The position numbers and the translations under genes are program-made. DNA of 64,000 nucleotides. It comes from Cytospora piceicola (Eukaryota > Ascomycota > Sordariomycetes > Diaporthales > Cytosporaceae). Where the stretch lies: NCBI GenBank assembly GCA_023375675.1, contig JALQBC010000004.1, positions 1,612,001-1,676,000 of the forward strand. Direction: 5' to 3'. The notes under the pieces are model-generated. The model saw only the letters and a list, made by a program, of their open reading frames with translations, had not been told where the DNA came from and did not search any database. This document shows positions 48,290-60,495 of the stretch, piece after piece; position 1 is the first letter of the stretch, and each line of letters starts with the position of its first letter.

Positions 48290-51200
48290 ATGCCTCGCGG
48301 CTCCTCGGCTAAGCGACAGCAGGGAGCGGCGAACAATCGCGACACACGGCACGATAATGGGCTTGTAGGTCCGGGAAAGCGCATCGTCAAGCAAAAGAGC
48401 AGGAACGACGTCAAACTCGATGGCAGCCCTCGACCTCAGCTCCATCAATCCTTCTCCGACAACGCCGCTCCCCCGCCTCTCCCGTCACCTCAGCCTTCGA
48501 ACTCGAGTGCACCAGCCGCGAATGGAAACGGTTTTGCGAAACATGGTCACAGCATCGACGACATGTCCCACGATCACCGCCGGCCCTCAGTAGCCGCCTA
48601 TTCCGAGACCTCCACCGAGTCATTGTCTCTCGAGCCAAACCAGGCTGCGGTCGATGATGGCCACCGCCGAATCGACGTCAACGCTGCCAAGAACAACAAT
48701 GTCCACCGAGAGCCGAGCGCACTGGATTATGCCCTTACCGTCCTCCGATCGTGCCCCCTGCATGACACCATCGCTATCCTCATCATCCTCATGCAGCTGT
48801 CCCCCGTCGCACTGTCGAGCATCTACATGCTCTTCACCTTGCTAACCTTTGTCCCGCCCGTCACCACCAGCTCTGGCCTGAGCCTCACCGAGATCTTTGA
48901 TGGCCCCGGTGCCCCCAACCTGTGGACCCTGGTGGGGTTGGACCTCTTCTTCCTCATCATCTTCGCCTTTATGCCGCTACAGGATCTGATACTGGATTTT
49001 GCGCAAGTCGTGATTGCGATGACACTGGGAGGTGGCGCAAGCTCGAGAGCAGGGACGACACACAACATATTCTTGTGCGCGGGGATCGTCTTGTTCAACC
49101 ATTTCGGACACCATCAAGCTCTTGGCAGGTATTCCAACCTCAAGACATTTGCCGGCGGGTCGTGGGGCACATCAGACGCCGATGACCCATTGGAACAGTC
49201 ATCGATGAGTTACGAGAGGAAGGGACCCAAAGGTCTATTTAGGAGTATTTTGGCTATCCACATACTTGTGCAAGGTCTTGTTAGATACGTCAGGGAATGG
49301 TATCTACGGCGTGAAAAACGCGACTTACTGTCTCAGAATCAATCCGATCCGGAAGCCGGGAAGCCGCCCACTTTTGCTGGGGATCCGGCTGCGGATGGGG
49401 GAGCTTATCCTCCAGCGGACGCTGAGGCGACCAGACAGTCGACAAACACGACGGTTTCGACCAAGAAACGAAGGAAACAGAGTCATCAAGTGCGCATTCG
49501 ACAACCTCTTTGGGCAGCTTTGGCGAGTACGAAAATTGTTATGGTGAAGGAGTACGAGTTATCACATGCGGCATCCGAATCTGCGGGCTCCAATGCAACG
49601 GATATCCACAACCTTGGAAATGCGCCTTTCAACACACAACCTGAACAGATCTGGATTTGTTACGTCGGCTGCGACGAGGTGTGCTTCAACACCAGCTACT
49701 TTTCGGACCCACGTCCAACCAAAAACAATGATGAGAACGGCAACGGGAAAGGCCCGTCGTATGTCGATACCACCAAACCGTTCTTTGTCAGGGTGAACAA
49801 CGCCATCTGGCAGCCGACGCGCGTCATGCCAATAGACAATGGTGAGGAGGATGGGATGCAAGGGACGAGATGGACGGGCGATATCTTCGCGCTGACACCC
49901 ATGTCTAATTACGTGTGCGAGTTCGTGAGCACCCGTACAGGCGATGTCATCTTCTCGACCAGTATCAGGACTATCCCAGCCAAGTCTAAGGACACCGACG
50001 CAGCAAAGGGCGCAGCTCCGCGTTCACAATACCGACACGAGTCTCCTGCCACAACCCTGAGGACTTCTATCGCCGGCTCGGAACAGAAGCTCAACGAGGA
50101 GAAGGCCAGGCTGAAGTCCCTCAGGAAAGAAAACAACCGGAAGACAAACGCGGTCAGGAAGGAAATCGACAGGTTGACAGCAGCAGTGCAATCGGCTGGT
50201 GGGAATGACGAGAAGCTAAGGCAGAAAATTGCGCAGAACACGACACAGCAGAAACAAGCAGAACAAGCTATCGCGGATCTTCAGGAGCAGGTCAAGGAAA
50301 TGCAGACTATCCCGGAGGAAATCCTGGCGGAGTATCGGAAGAAGCAGAGCCAATACAACTCGGAGAAGGGCCAGTTTGACGAGGCCAAGCGCACCTTTAA
50401 GACCTTCAAATCGTCCATTGAGCAGGATACCAAGGCTCTGGACGATGAGCAAACGAGCCTGCAGGCTAAGCGGACCAAGATCGCTGCTCGTCTCAACAAG
50501 GTCGACGGTGAGCATGCGCGTATAACTGACGCGAATGCCCGTGGTCTTGACGAAGCCGAGCGTCGTCGACAGGAGACCGCTGCATTCGAATCCGAGGTTT
50601 CCCGCAGAGAAAGGGACTACGCCGATCGCCTGGCTATTGCCCGTGCTCACAACGAAGACAAGACGCAGAACGCAGGCAACATGGCCACCATGTTGGAGGG
50701 CATTCTCAACAACTTCAATCAGGCCGAGTACGCAGCCTTCTACGACCGCCAAGATACTACGGCCTATAATCATGCAGCAGCGCAGTGGCCACAGTATACG
50801 CAGAGCAATGTGTGGTCCCCTTCGGCATCTGCAGCTATTCCCAACGCCAACCTTACCAGCACGGCTCCGATGGCGAACCCTCTGTACTCGCACAACACGT
50901 TCCCGCAATACCAGCCCACGCCCATCGTCCCGATGCGTCACAAGTCAAGGGGCCGCTCTTCGTCCATGTTGAGCGACGTCTCTGGCCTCACGCAGTCTAC
51001 AGACGAGGACTACGATGGTAGCAACGGCTCGTACAACACCAGCAGCAAGAATGTCAACGCAGCGACCATCACGTCAGGCCCGAGCAGCAGCGCTATCAAC
51101 GTCAACGCCCCGCCATTCCTGCCGCCGGTTCATCCCCACACTGCCAAGCAGAGCCCCTTTGCCCAGCACTTGCATATGTCCGGTGGAGTGCGGAGCCCTC

Positions 51201-51340
51201 CTGGGTTCCCGCCATTCCCCCAGGGTGGCATTGCGAGGAAGGGATCCGGCTCGGGCCAGTCAGGCTCGGGCTCTGGTTCTGTGCGGAGTGGGTTTGCGAG
51301 CAGTGAGGGTAGCAATAACGAGCCGGCGAGTCCTGTGTAA
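48290..51340 (+). CDS. acrB: AcrB-like ubiquitination-network membrane protein
   Basis: Single exon, 1016 residues, close to the length of Aspergillus nidulans AcrB. AcrB was found through acriflavine resistance and acts in a ubiquitination network together with CreB-type deubiquitination; its biochemical activity is unclear. Seen here are a disordered, basic N-terminus (residues 1-150) and a block of membrane helices at about residues 165-285 (DTIAILIILMQLSPVAL, LFFLIIFAFMPLQDLIL, NIFLCAGIVLFNHFGHHQAL). A cytosolic domain follows with WICYVGCDEVCF and FVRVNNAIWQP, then a long coiled coil at about residues 593-785 (EKARLKSLRKENNRKTNAV and so on). The C-terminus is disordered and Ser/Gly-rich. 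The start is supported by the preceding C/T-rich leader and the absence of a nearer upstream in-frame start. Confidence 0.9.
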   Translation: MPRGSSAKRQQGAANNRDTRHDNGLVGPGKRIVKQKSRNDVKLDGSPRPQLHQSFSDNAAPPPLPSPQPSNSSAPAANGNGFAKHGHSIDDMSHDHRRPSVAAYSETSTESLSLEPNQAAVDDGHRRIDVNAAKNNNVHREPSALDYALTVLRSCPLHDTIAILIILMQLSPVALSSIYMLFTLLTFVPPVTTSSGLSLTEIFDGPGAPNLWTLVGLDLFFLIIFAFMPLQDLILDFAQVVIAMTLGGGASSRAGTTHNIFLCAGIVLFNHFGHHQALGRYSNLKTFAGGSWGTSDADDPLEQSSMSYERKGPKGLFRSILAIHILVQGLVRYVREWYLRREKRDLLSQNQSDPEAGKPPTFAGDPAADGGAYPPADAEATRQSTNTTVSTKKRRKQSHQVRIRQPLWAALASTKIVMVKEYELSHAASESAGSNATDIHNLGNAPFNTQPEQIWICYVGCDEVCFNTSYFSDPRPTKNNDENGNGKGPSYVDTTKPFFVRVNNAIWQPTRVMPIDNGEEDGMQGTRWTGDIFALTPMSNYVCEFVSTRTGDVIFSTSIRTIPAKSKDTDAAKGAAPRSQYRHESPATTLRTSIAGSEQKLNEEKARLKSLRKENNRKTNAVRKEIDRLTAAVQSAGGNDEKLRQKIAQNTTQQKQAEQAIADLQEQVKEMQTIPEEILAEYRKKQSQYNSEKGQFDEAKRTFKTFKSSIEQDTKALDDEQTSLQAKRTKIAARLNKVDGEHARITDANARGLDEAERRRQETAAFESEVSRRERDYADRLAIARAHNEDKTQNAGNMATMLEGILNNFNQAEYAAFYDRQDTTAYNHAAAQWPQYTQSNVWSPSASAAIPNANLTSTAPMANPLYSHNTFPQYQPTPIVPMRHKSRGRSSSMLSDVSGLTQSTDEDYDGSNGSYNTSSKNVNAATITSGPSSSAINVNAPPFLPPVHPHTAKQSPFAQHLHMSGGVRSPPGFPPFPQGGIARKGSGSGQSGSGSGSVRSGFASSEGSNNEPASPV

Positions 51341-52348
51341 GCAGGGCCTTCGTCGAGGTGTTGCTGCTGTCCTGCGTGTTAAAATGGCTTGTGTGTTGTG
51401 TCCTGTTGCGATCTACCGAGGGGCTGTCTGCTCCGAGCTACTTGTCTCGCGCGCTGCTTGCCAAGAGAGAGAAGCACCGTCGGCTCTCGACGGTTCACTC
51501 TCCAGTGTGGTGTTCGTTGGAGGTTGGTCCTGCGTCTTTGTCATGTCCTGTCATCGCTGTTCTGTGTCTGCTGCTGAGAGCCATCTATCTGCAAGGCTTG
51601 TGTGGGTTTTTTCCTGTCCTGCTCGTGATCTGCGTCGTTCAGGTCTAGAAGCTAGAGAGGGTCTTGTCTTGTCCGTCCGTAGGTAGTATTGGGATCAGCT
51701 GAAGCTAGCATGTGATGTGGGTTGTGTAAAGTAGGTATGTCGAATGCAAAACGGATAGTGTTTCTTGTTCCTTCATTGATATTGTCTGTAAATGTGCCCC
51801 TATCTGTGTGCTATCGTAGTGATGGAGTGGCTGAACGTTGTGATACGTTTCTGCGCTTTCCAGAACCCATATGGCCATTATCCACGTCGTGGTCTTGTGT
51901 GCAGGCCTTCTCGCACCATGGATTCTCATGTTGAGTGGGTTGCCGGAAGTATCCAGTGTCACAGTGGGGATTCTGTTTCTTGTCTTGAACTGCGGTTTCA
52001 TTCCTGACTATCGGTATCTAGTGACTACTTGCGTGCCTGACCAAGAAGGTCGACATGTGAGACTCGTTCGTACCCCCGACAGCTACTGTAGGTTTCCTGT
52101 ATCTGAATCAACACCTCCAGGATCTGGTTGTACTTCCAGATCCGTCCCCAATGCCTCCCTTGGCCTTTGACAAACGAGATATGAAAGTAGGCCCGTATTC
52201 CAAGGCTGAGAGGTATCAAAAAGGTCGTAAGTCGTAAATATCGTATCATCGTCGAATCACTCCACCAGAACTCACCCTCCGATGCCTGTGCATTTCAGAC
52301 AAGACTCCCCTGCTCGCCCCTCCCCTCTCTTTTTGCGATTCCCTCTTC
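51341..52348. other. Intergenic between convergent genes
   Basis: The 3' regions of acrB and the lipase gene meet here. No other gene is supported. Confidence 0.5.
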
Positions 52349-54436
52349 TCAGTACCCCTTTGCCGTCACCGCCCCAAACGCCAGGATGTCCAGCCTGCCG
52401 GCATACAGCTTCATGACATGGCAGACCGGGTTCCCCCATATCACAGTCCTCAGCTGCTGGTCGGTGGCTACCTGCGCCACCACGCCCTCGTTGAGCCGCT
52501 CCTCCACCGTCTTCTTCCCCTTGACCCGCCCCGGGTTGCCAGACCGCAGGACCACGATCCGGCCCGCGTTGCTGAGCGTGCTCGGCGGGACCTTCCAAGT
52601 CGGCCCGCTCTGTGATGGCGGTGTAGTTGTCGTTATCGTCGTCGTCGTTGATGATTTCGCAGTTGGGGCAATGCTGCTGTCCCTGCTGCTGCCGCCGCCT
52701 TTCGTCCTGGATGACGATTTGCTGCTGGACTTTGCAGACCTGCTCGACTTGTTCGACACGAGCGACGACGCCCTCGACGAGCGGTTCTGCTTCGGGCAGG
52801 ACGAAAGTACCAACGACGAAGACGAAGACGGCGGCTTCTCCACCCTCGCCGGCACCGCCACCACCGCCGGCGCCGGCCTGGCAAACAGCTCCAGCAGGCT
52901 CCGGACGTAGGCCTTGTCCGCCCTCGCCACGGGGTCGCCCTCGTTGACGAAGCTCAGGAACAGCGACTTGCCGAGGTCCGGCCTGCCGTCGGGCTTCTGC
53001 AGCGGCAGGAGCGAGACGGGCGGCGCGCCGAAGGTGACGCAGTGGACACGCCGGAAGCAGGCCGTGAGCGCGTTCAGCTCGGAGCGGGCGGGCCCGGACG
53101 CCGAGGAGAGCATGTGCGCGTACAGCAGGGCGGCGACGGCGCCGCCGGCCGAGTGGCCCGTGATGAGGAGCGAGTAGGAGCAACGGGAGGGGTCCTCCTG
53201 GAGGAGCTGGCGGAGGCGTGCTGCTACGGGCTTGATCATCTTGCGGGCTGACTTCAGGAAACCTGCGTGGCAGTGGTTACCTGCATCATCCTTGGGGGTT
53301 GATGTTAGCAGTTGGATTCATCTGACTGAGTTAGGCCAGGGAGATCAGGAAGGGAAGCTATGTCGGCTTACCAAGAACCCAGCCGGCGGAGTCGGCGCCG
53401 TATCCAGGTTTACAGCCCAGTCCGAGAAAGTCGCTGTACCCCTGATCGCAAATACGATAGTATTCATGTCGTCCATGGGAACCGACTTGATCACCGTCGC
53501 CCTGGTGCCGCTCCGAGAATCAGCACTAATATGCATATCCTTCTCGGCGCCGCTGGCCTTCTCGTACACACGCTCTGAATACCGGGCCGCCAGGCACAGA
53601 AGCGGCCACGTCTCTATGTACAACTTGAGTGGTGGCAGGTTCATTGGCAGCCTCGAGTTGGCGTAGAGCTCGGCCTTGGCGAAGTAGCTCCCCGACACCA
53701 TGCTGGCCGCCACGGCTGTGGTATGGCCTTTAGGGGAGTCATGGTGGGATCTGCTTGGAGCATGGGACTTCTTTGTCTTGCTTAGTAGGCCTCTGGTGGT
53801 GGTGGTGTCTATTGTAGACGATGAGGTTGACGATGAGTCTGGGTGACACATAAAGAGGTCCTTCTCATTTCCGGCATACCGATCCTGGTCAATGAGTGTC
53901 ATGACGTTGTTGAAGCGTTGGTACATGTGGTCCGTGGCTTCGGCGGCTCCTTGCTGAATGTGGCCGTTCCATAGTAGTGTCCCATCGTCGAAGGGGAAAG
54001 GTTGACCCCCGGGTTTGAGCTGGACAGCGAGGTTGGCTGCAGATCCAGCGTTCAGTTTGGATGAAGCGGCCTCGCACGCTTGTGGTCTTTGGCTAATGGC
54101 ATCAGTTTGAAGTGATGGCAACAGATAGTAGTGCTGGTTGACCACGATGGGTGCATTTTGTGGTGTTTGCTGTTGATATGAGTATGGTGGGGGTGGTGAT
54201 CCGCTGTTCCATCCTTGTGGAGGCGGAAGGTAGCCGGCGGGTTGGAATTCAGGACATGATGCGTTCGGTCTTGTGCTTCCAGATGCCTGGGGAGTATGAT
54301 ACTGCGTTGGTGGCGGTTGATTTTGGTACGGCCGTGAGGGACAAGGAGGAGCCGGCTCCGCGTCAACGAGGACAGGACACGGCCCTCCTGGCCGTGGAGC
54401 CGGTTTCTTTGTTTTGTTCCAAGTGAACCAACCCAT
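52349..54436 (-). CDS. Class 3 lipase-domain protein with proline-rich N-terminus
   Basis: Two exons (54436-53372, 53290-52349; 81-bp intron) give 668 residues. There is no signal peptide, so it is probably cytosolic or membrane-associated. Residues ~1-120 are Pro/Gln/Tyr-rich (PPPYSYQQQTPQNAP). The alpha/beta-hydrolase part has TIVFAIRGTATFSDWAVN, then HCHAGFLKSARKMI, then the nucleophile elbow LLITGHSAGGAVAAL (Ser402), a likely acid in NEGDPVARAD and a likely His in NPVCHVMKLYAGRLD near the C-terminus. This is the lipase (class 3) family, which hydrolyses acyl esters of glycerolipids; the substrate is unknown. A Ser/Lys/Thr-rich low-complexity insert of about 90 residues separates the Asp and His regions. 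The PVAARLRQLLQEDP helix before the elbow is typical of this fungal subfamily. Confidence 0.9.
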
Positions 54437-57316
54437 TCTAAAGAACCTTATTCATGAAATCCCAACTGGCGAAAGTGGCTTGAGAAAAGGAGTCGAACAT
54501 ATCAGTCAAGTGCGACTCGGTAGTACGATTAGACGCTGAGATGATTACACCAAGGTACAGATATGGTTAACAATGACGATGTCAACAAGTCAATTCAACC
54601 AGCCAAATCAAATACAAAACACTAAGGAGAAAAATCGTGACGCAAACACAGGACCGCGAGAAGAAGCCTGCAACCGTCAGGCTTTATTTAGAAGTGATAA
54701 ATGAGGTGGTGCACGCACAACAATCGAAGAAAGGCGACAAGGCAGAAATGATCAAGGTCCCAGCCATCAGTCCCACTACTGCCGGCTTGTCGTGCCTGGG
54801 GTCCAACCGCTGAGAGCACCGAAAGAGGCTTGGCAGGTACTGCACATCCCTGTACAACCATAGTTTCCAGGAAATGATTTGCTGAGAGGCTCTGACGGTG
54901 TCTGGCTGGGCCCCAATGGGGGCCAGTTTAAGGCATTCGAGGCACGACACGCTTCCTCCACTTCTCGAGGTAGGACAGGTTGACGAACCACGAGCACGAG
55001 ATAATTGAGTGCGATACTACTCAACAATCATGCATAAAGAACCTGCATATGACCCGGACTCTCAACTGGAGGAATCGCATCGAGAGGGGTTTCACAGAGC
55101 GGAGGCTCATGCCCTCTGGCTGCAGAAGGCTGCGACTCATGGCTTTCCGAATGGTACCCTCCGATGGGAATCCAAAGACACGCTCACAAGTGGCGGCCGG
55201 GGCAGACACCTTATAGGTTGTAGGCTCACTGTGCCCTTTCGTCCAAGCTGAGTGTGTTTCTTGTATGCAGCACAGCCGCCCAGTCGCAGTGCGCCCGAAT
55301 CAAAATCAACCTTGTAGCTGCCACAGAACCTGCCGTTGACAGTGCCAGCCTGACTGCGTAATGCTTATGATTCAAACGGCAAAATGGTTGCGAGCCTTGC
55401 AGTAGACCTAAAGCTTAATTAAGCCCTACGGGCAACGTCGATCAAGGTGATCAAAGTCATCCGGGACCCCGTCTCATGGTTCCAAAAAAAAAAAAGAGGG
55501 ACAAGCCTCCCCAGTGATGGGCGTTCAGGCAGAGGCCCGGCAAGAGCAGGGATTTGTCCCAATAAGCGGTTTGAGCACTTCCCCAAAGCTGGTACAGGAA
55601 GAATGGTCGGAAGACAAAAGAGAAGATACGAAAGCAAGAGAAAGAACCACTCACCCCTCCCCCCTCCCAAAGAAAAGAACAACAAACTCCCGCAGTCCAT
55701 GTTCGGGAGTGATATGGGCTGCTTTCCTGGTTATTTGGTATTTGGGCTCTCAAAGGTCCAACATTCCTGAGTTCAACCATCAGCATGTGGCCGTGGTATC
55801 ATACTTGGGTCATGCAAAGACTCAGGCAGTCCAAGTCTTGCATTTAGGGCACTTGCATGGTTACGCATGACATGTATCCGATCAATGCCATTAGCCGTCT
55901 CACTCCCTTCCCGCCATCTTCGCACAGGAATTGCCACAAGAATCTGGCTTGGAATATTGCGCATTTGCAACGATCCCTTCGTAGAGATTTCGAAGCAACG
56001 AAAGTGGTCCGTAGACTGGCTTTTGCTTCCGAGAGTGGCCTCGCTTCTGCGATACTGTTTATCAGCATCGCCGGTGGTTTACCAAGCGCCCTGCACGACG
56101 ACACTCCCGCTGTTCTTCACTGACTGCAGACAGTCATCAAGCCGATCCTTTCGACGGATAGACGCCCGCCCGAGGACCTCTCCCAGCGCAGACTTCGACA
56201 TGAATACTGAGACTGTACCGAGTGGTCGGGGACAGTGAAAAACATTGGATCCGGAATTGACCTTCTCGAGCAAGCATTCTTTGTGTTCCGGATTCTCTGA
56301 CAATCTCCCTTCCGTCATTCGATAGTCGGTGGCCTTAATATGACCGAAACAACTGAGGCTGTTTGGGCTGAACCGCAAGGCAGGTCGACCAGCATTCGGA
56401 AGCCTTCAGCCAGCATGTGGGATCACAATGGACCATGCAACCCCTGACTGCATGGCAAATGTGTCCTCAATGGTTCTCGGGGTCGAGGTATGTTGCCGCC
56501 TGTCCCTGTCGATCATGATATAGGGGTTTGGTATGCTCCCAGAGTGTGAGGTTCACGAAAAGATCATAGGGGACGTCGAAACGCAAGAGAAAGTTGGCCT
56601 CATGCATATTGGTCAACTTGTGGCCTAGGCTTCAGGTGATCTCGCAAGTACCTGATGCGTACGTGGACCTAATCATGTCGTCGTGGGCTCCAGGCTCATC
56701 TCCAGGCTCGTTTCTTGATATTCAAATTACGGAGGACCGGATGTGGAGAGTTGTCTCTTCAGAGCACGGAGCAACCATGACTTCCATCAATGCGTCCATC
56801 CAAAGGCCGTGGCAGTGTTTCAGTAAGACATGTTTGCCCTTGACTGGATCTGATGTCGTCGGACCGTTGATAAAATGTCTCCTGGGAAGTAGGGCGTCGA
56901 GGGGAGCAGATACTAAATGGAATTTGTTAACAGTACGGGTGTTTTGGTCGTCTAGTATCATTGTTATTGTTGGTTGTATTGGCACAGTTGAATTGAACAA
57001 TGGCGTTTGTCGGGAACGAGCAAGCAAACGCAAACAAGGAACCCCTGCCACGTGGTGGGGGTAGCCCAGTACTGTAGACTAGTCCATACCGGCGGAAGTT
57101 AGTGGCTGCTTACCCTGGATACGTTATACCTAGTACCTGAGCTAAGTACCAAGTAGGCGGTGTTGTAGGGGGTCATTGCGCTTAACGCTGAGTGTCGATA
57201 TGGCCCGAGCTTCTCGATGCGACTCCAAACGACAACACAGGCACGTACGACCTTGAACCGAGGGTGAAGCAGACGATCCGGTTATATCGGACTATCGACA
57301 TGCCTTTGCAGACGCC
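54437..57316. other. 2.9 kb divergent intergenic region, lipase / FHIP
   Basis: No gene is supported. Longer open frames (for example 56594-57064, +) have no recognisable features. A poly-A run of 13 lies near 55483-55496. Confidence 0.45.
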
Positions 57317-60300
57317 ATGGATTTCGTGAGTGCCCATTATACCAACTATGCAAGACCTGATGGCCCCTTTGCTAACTGTCCACGTTTCCTCGTAGTGGTC
57401 ACGATTAATTGCGAACACTCCCCTGGCCGAATCCTCGCGACGAGAAGCCGCGAAGGACCCTGTTCGGCGCCTGCGACGCTTCGAGAAGGAATACAGCCGG
57501 TTGCTGGTTCGTCTTGTCTTCCTACATCCTTACCTCTGTTTGTTGCAGCTCAGAGAAGCTCCGTGGCTGACTCCCCACTAGCAAACATGGTACGCGACAT
57601 CCAACCTGGCCGGAGACTACGATGCCGCCGAAGACGTCGAGACCCGGCTGCAAGAGCTCACCCACATGCTGAGCGATGAAACCCGACGACCCCTACCTCA
57701 CCCGTGTATCGCCTTCTCAGCCACCAAACAGCTGTACATGCCCGTTGCCAAGATAGCCCTTATTTCGCACAATGAATGGATCATCAAGGAGGCTGTCTTG
57801 TTCTTTGCCACCCTTGTTGAGAGCGAGGAGGAGGCATTTGTCGAGAGCGAGGCCTTTGCCGCCAGCCTGACGAACCTGCTCACCAGGATCACAGGCGCAA
57901 ACAGCATTCGGCTGGGTTCAGATACAGAGGCACGGGTCGTCGAGCTGGCCTTCAACATCACAACCAAGATCAGGCTAGAGCCGGAAATCCTGCCCGCATG
58001 GTTTAAACTACACCGTGATAGGCAGCAAGATGGCAAAACCCAGGACGGTCACGAAAAGTTCGAGGGCAGAGCTCAGAAACGAGAATTTCCTTTGTTCTAC
58101 CTCCTAGTCGACTACATCCACCACGAAGGCAAGGTTGGCGACTTTGCGAGAACCGGCTTGCTGTACATCATCGAGGCGGCCGCGAATTCCGTCGAGCTGG
58201 AGCAATGGATCGTTGAGAGCGACCTGTCAACACTCATGGCTACTGGTCTCGGTGCGCTTTACAGTCAGTTGAGCGGGAAGCTGGTCATAGACTACCCGCC
58301 ACAGGACCTGCCCCCTATTCTGGCCTTGTCAGACTACCAACCTCCCGTTGCGACTCAAGAGATCGTGCCATCAACGGATCCTGGCTTTCAAGCCCATCTG
58401 GACACGTTCTTGTCACACTTGATTTTCTGGCAGGATGTTCTCAACCATTGCAAGTCATTGTACATCAAGTCAACACTCCTGGAGCATTTCCAGATCATCT
58501 TCCTACAACAATTGCTGTAAGTCAACCCCGCTTGATAGGCCACGAGATCATGCTTACTCACTCCTTTGCAGTTACCCATCTCTGCTAGAGTCATCAGACA
58601 TGGATGGAGGCTCGTCAGTGGCAGTTTTGACCTATCTGCGCCAAATACTTGAGGCACTAGACCATCCCGACATGATCAACCTCATCCTCCACTACTTACT
58701 TGGCTTGCCCGATATAGTGACGGAAGATCCAGACTCTGCTAGCAACACTGTTAGTAAGGCTAGAAAGAGGAAGTCGTTGGATTTGGCGACCATGATGGCA
58801 CTCAAGTCTGACGAAGCTGCTGACCCTCTCCTTTACACACTTGTCGACCTCATACTTGCCTGTCTACGCTCACCCAACCACCAAACCATTCACGTTACCC
58901 TGCAGCTAGTTTCGGCGATCATCAAGAGGCACCATCGATACGCTGTGACGACGCTAGTACGTACCGAGAACCTGTATGGAGATATTCCACATCGCACCAT
59001 TGGAGCGCAACAACAGGAAATCGAATTTTTAATGTCCTTGGCCGGGACGATCGGTGGGCAGGAAGACTTTGACGAAGTCTACGAGAATATTCTCAGGGAC
59101 ACCAAGGCCAGGATCGAAAGCCACCCGTGTTCCTTGAAGCTCACTGTGCCCAAGATTTCAATCAACAACCACAAACTACCTTCCGTTCCGGATTCGCTGC
59201 CGGGGGCTCCTCGGGAGGTCCGCCCACATTCTATACGACCCGACGATCCGTTGCTATCCATATTGCTCGATCACCTTGAGCTCTTCTTCCTCAACCCAGT
59301 CGAGACGAATCTGGGTATTACGGAGACTCTATTTGATCTTGCACTATGTGGCTTCATGAACCTCGAGGGCTGGCTTCTGCGTCATCCAGAGAAGTACATA
59401 TACGACGCGAACGACACCTATCAGCCACCCTCGCCAAGAGGAGAGGATGATGATCCCCTTGATATGGACTTGAGCGAGCTCCTCTCCGATGACCCCACGA
59501 AGATCGACGAGATCAGCAAGTGTCGACGCCGCCCAACATGGTCCTCATCCAGCCTCCCACGCCTCTTGAAGACACTCGAACTACTTTCGGACCAGGTCAT
59601 CGCATTTCGGGAGACAATACCGCGCTTCAACGACCTGCTACAGCAACGACGCGAGTCCTTCCAGATCGCTGACTCGGCAGCCACACCCATGCCTCGACGC
59701 GTTCAGCCTCAGCCTGGCAACCAGGGATCAGGCACACCCGGCGTGGCCCCATCGAGTATGCATACTTCTAGAAGTGGCTCACCTCAGCGGGCAGGTGGAT
59801 TGGAAGGGTTCGCCCAGCGCATCCTCAATGACCTGAACGAACTCGGGGCACCATCCCGCTCAAATAGCCCGCGAGGCCACAGCCTGGCGGTCCCCGGCGG
59901 GTCACCTATGTCCGCTGGCTTCGGCCTATCATCGCCTCCAACTGTCAACAGGGGCCCGCCGGTGCCGTCGAAGGAGTTTCCTCAGAGTTACAACGATATG
60001 GGCAGGCCACGCTCCTCGGCTGGTTCACTGGCGACTGGGGACCCCGTCAAGGCGAGCCAACAGGCTGCGTTCCAGGCCGTGGACCAGCAGATCCTGGCAA
60101 GGAAGGTTGGCCTTCCGATCAACAAGACGCCGAAACCCACGCCGCTCAAGTTCGGTGGGAGGATTGAGGAGGAAGCGGAGGGGGGTAATGGTGGCGAGAA
60201 CAAGAGCAAGAGACCACCGACACCTCCCGCCAAGGACAACGCACCAGCGGCACCACCGGCGAATAACCAGAACGACAACACAGCAAATGGAGACCGAGCA

Positions 60301-60495
60301 AGAGCGAGAGCAAGGAAGAGAGCAGACACCTTGGACGCGATCATGAACAGTGGCCCTATCACGCCACTGGAGGAGAGGAAGTCATCCATCTCGCATGTCC
60401 TCACCAACGTCATTGTCCTGCAGTCTTTCTTGTTTGAGCTGGCGGCGCTAGTGCAGGTTAGAGCTGGTCTCTTTGAGGAGGTCCGCTTTGCATAG
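57317..60495 (+). CDS. FHIP-type subunit of the FTS-Hook-FHIP dynein adaptor complex
   Basis: Four exons (57317-57325, 57396-57506, 57582-58516, 58572-60495) give 992 residues in one frame. The first exon is only MDF. The protein belongs to the RAI16/FHIP family. In Aspergillus, FhipA with Hook and Fts links early endosomes to dynein for long-range transport along hyphal microtubules. Seen here are an N-terminal helical part (FEKEYSRLLQTWYATSNLA), LPHPCIAFSATKQLYMPVAK, EAVLFFATLVESEEEAFVES and FPLFYLLVDYIHHEGKVGDF typical of the family core, then HLELFFLNPVETNLGITETL and LCGFMNLEGWLL. A Ser/Pro-rich linker (about residues 700-870) comes before a final conserved helical end, SHVLTNVIVLQSFLFELAAL. 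The donor after exon 2 is the uncommon GTTCGT. Confidence 0.93.

Noticed and set aside
52272..53183. 303-codon frame overlapping the lipase on the same strand
   Set aside because: It is out of frame with the conserved lipase motifs and biased in composition; a shadow.
56594..57064. 156-codon plus-strand frame upstream of FHIP
   Set aside because: No motif, and it lies in the promoter region of two divergent genes.
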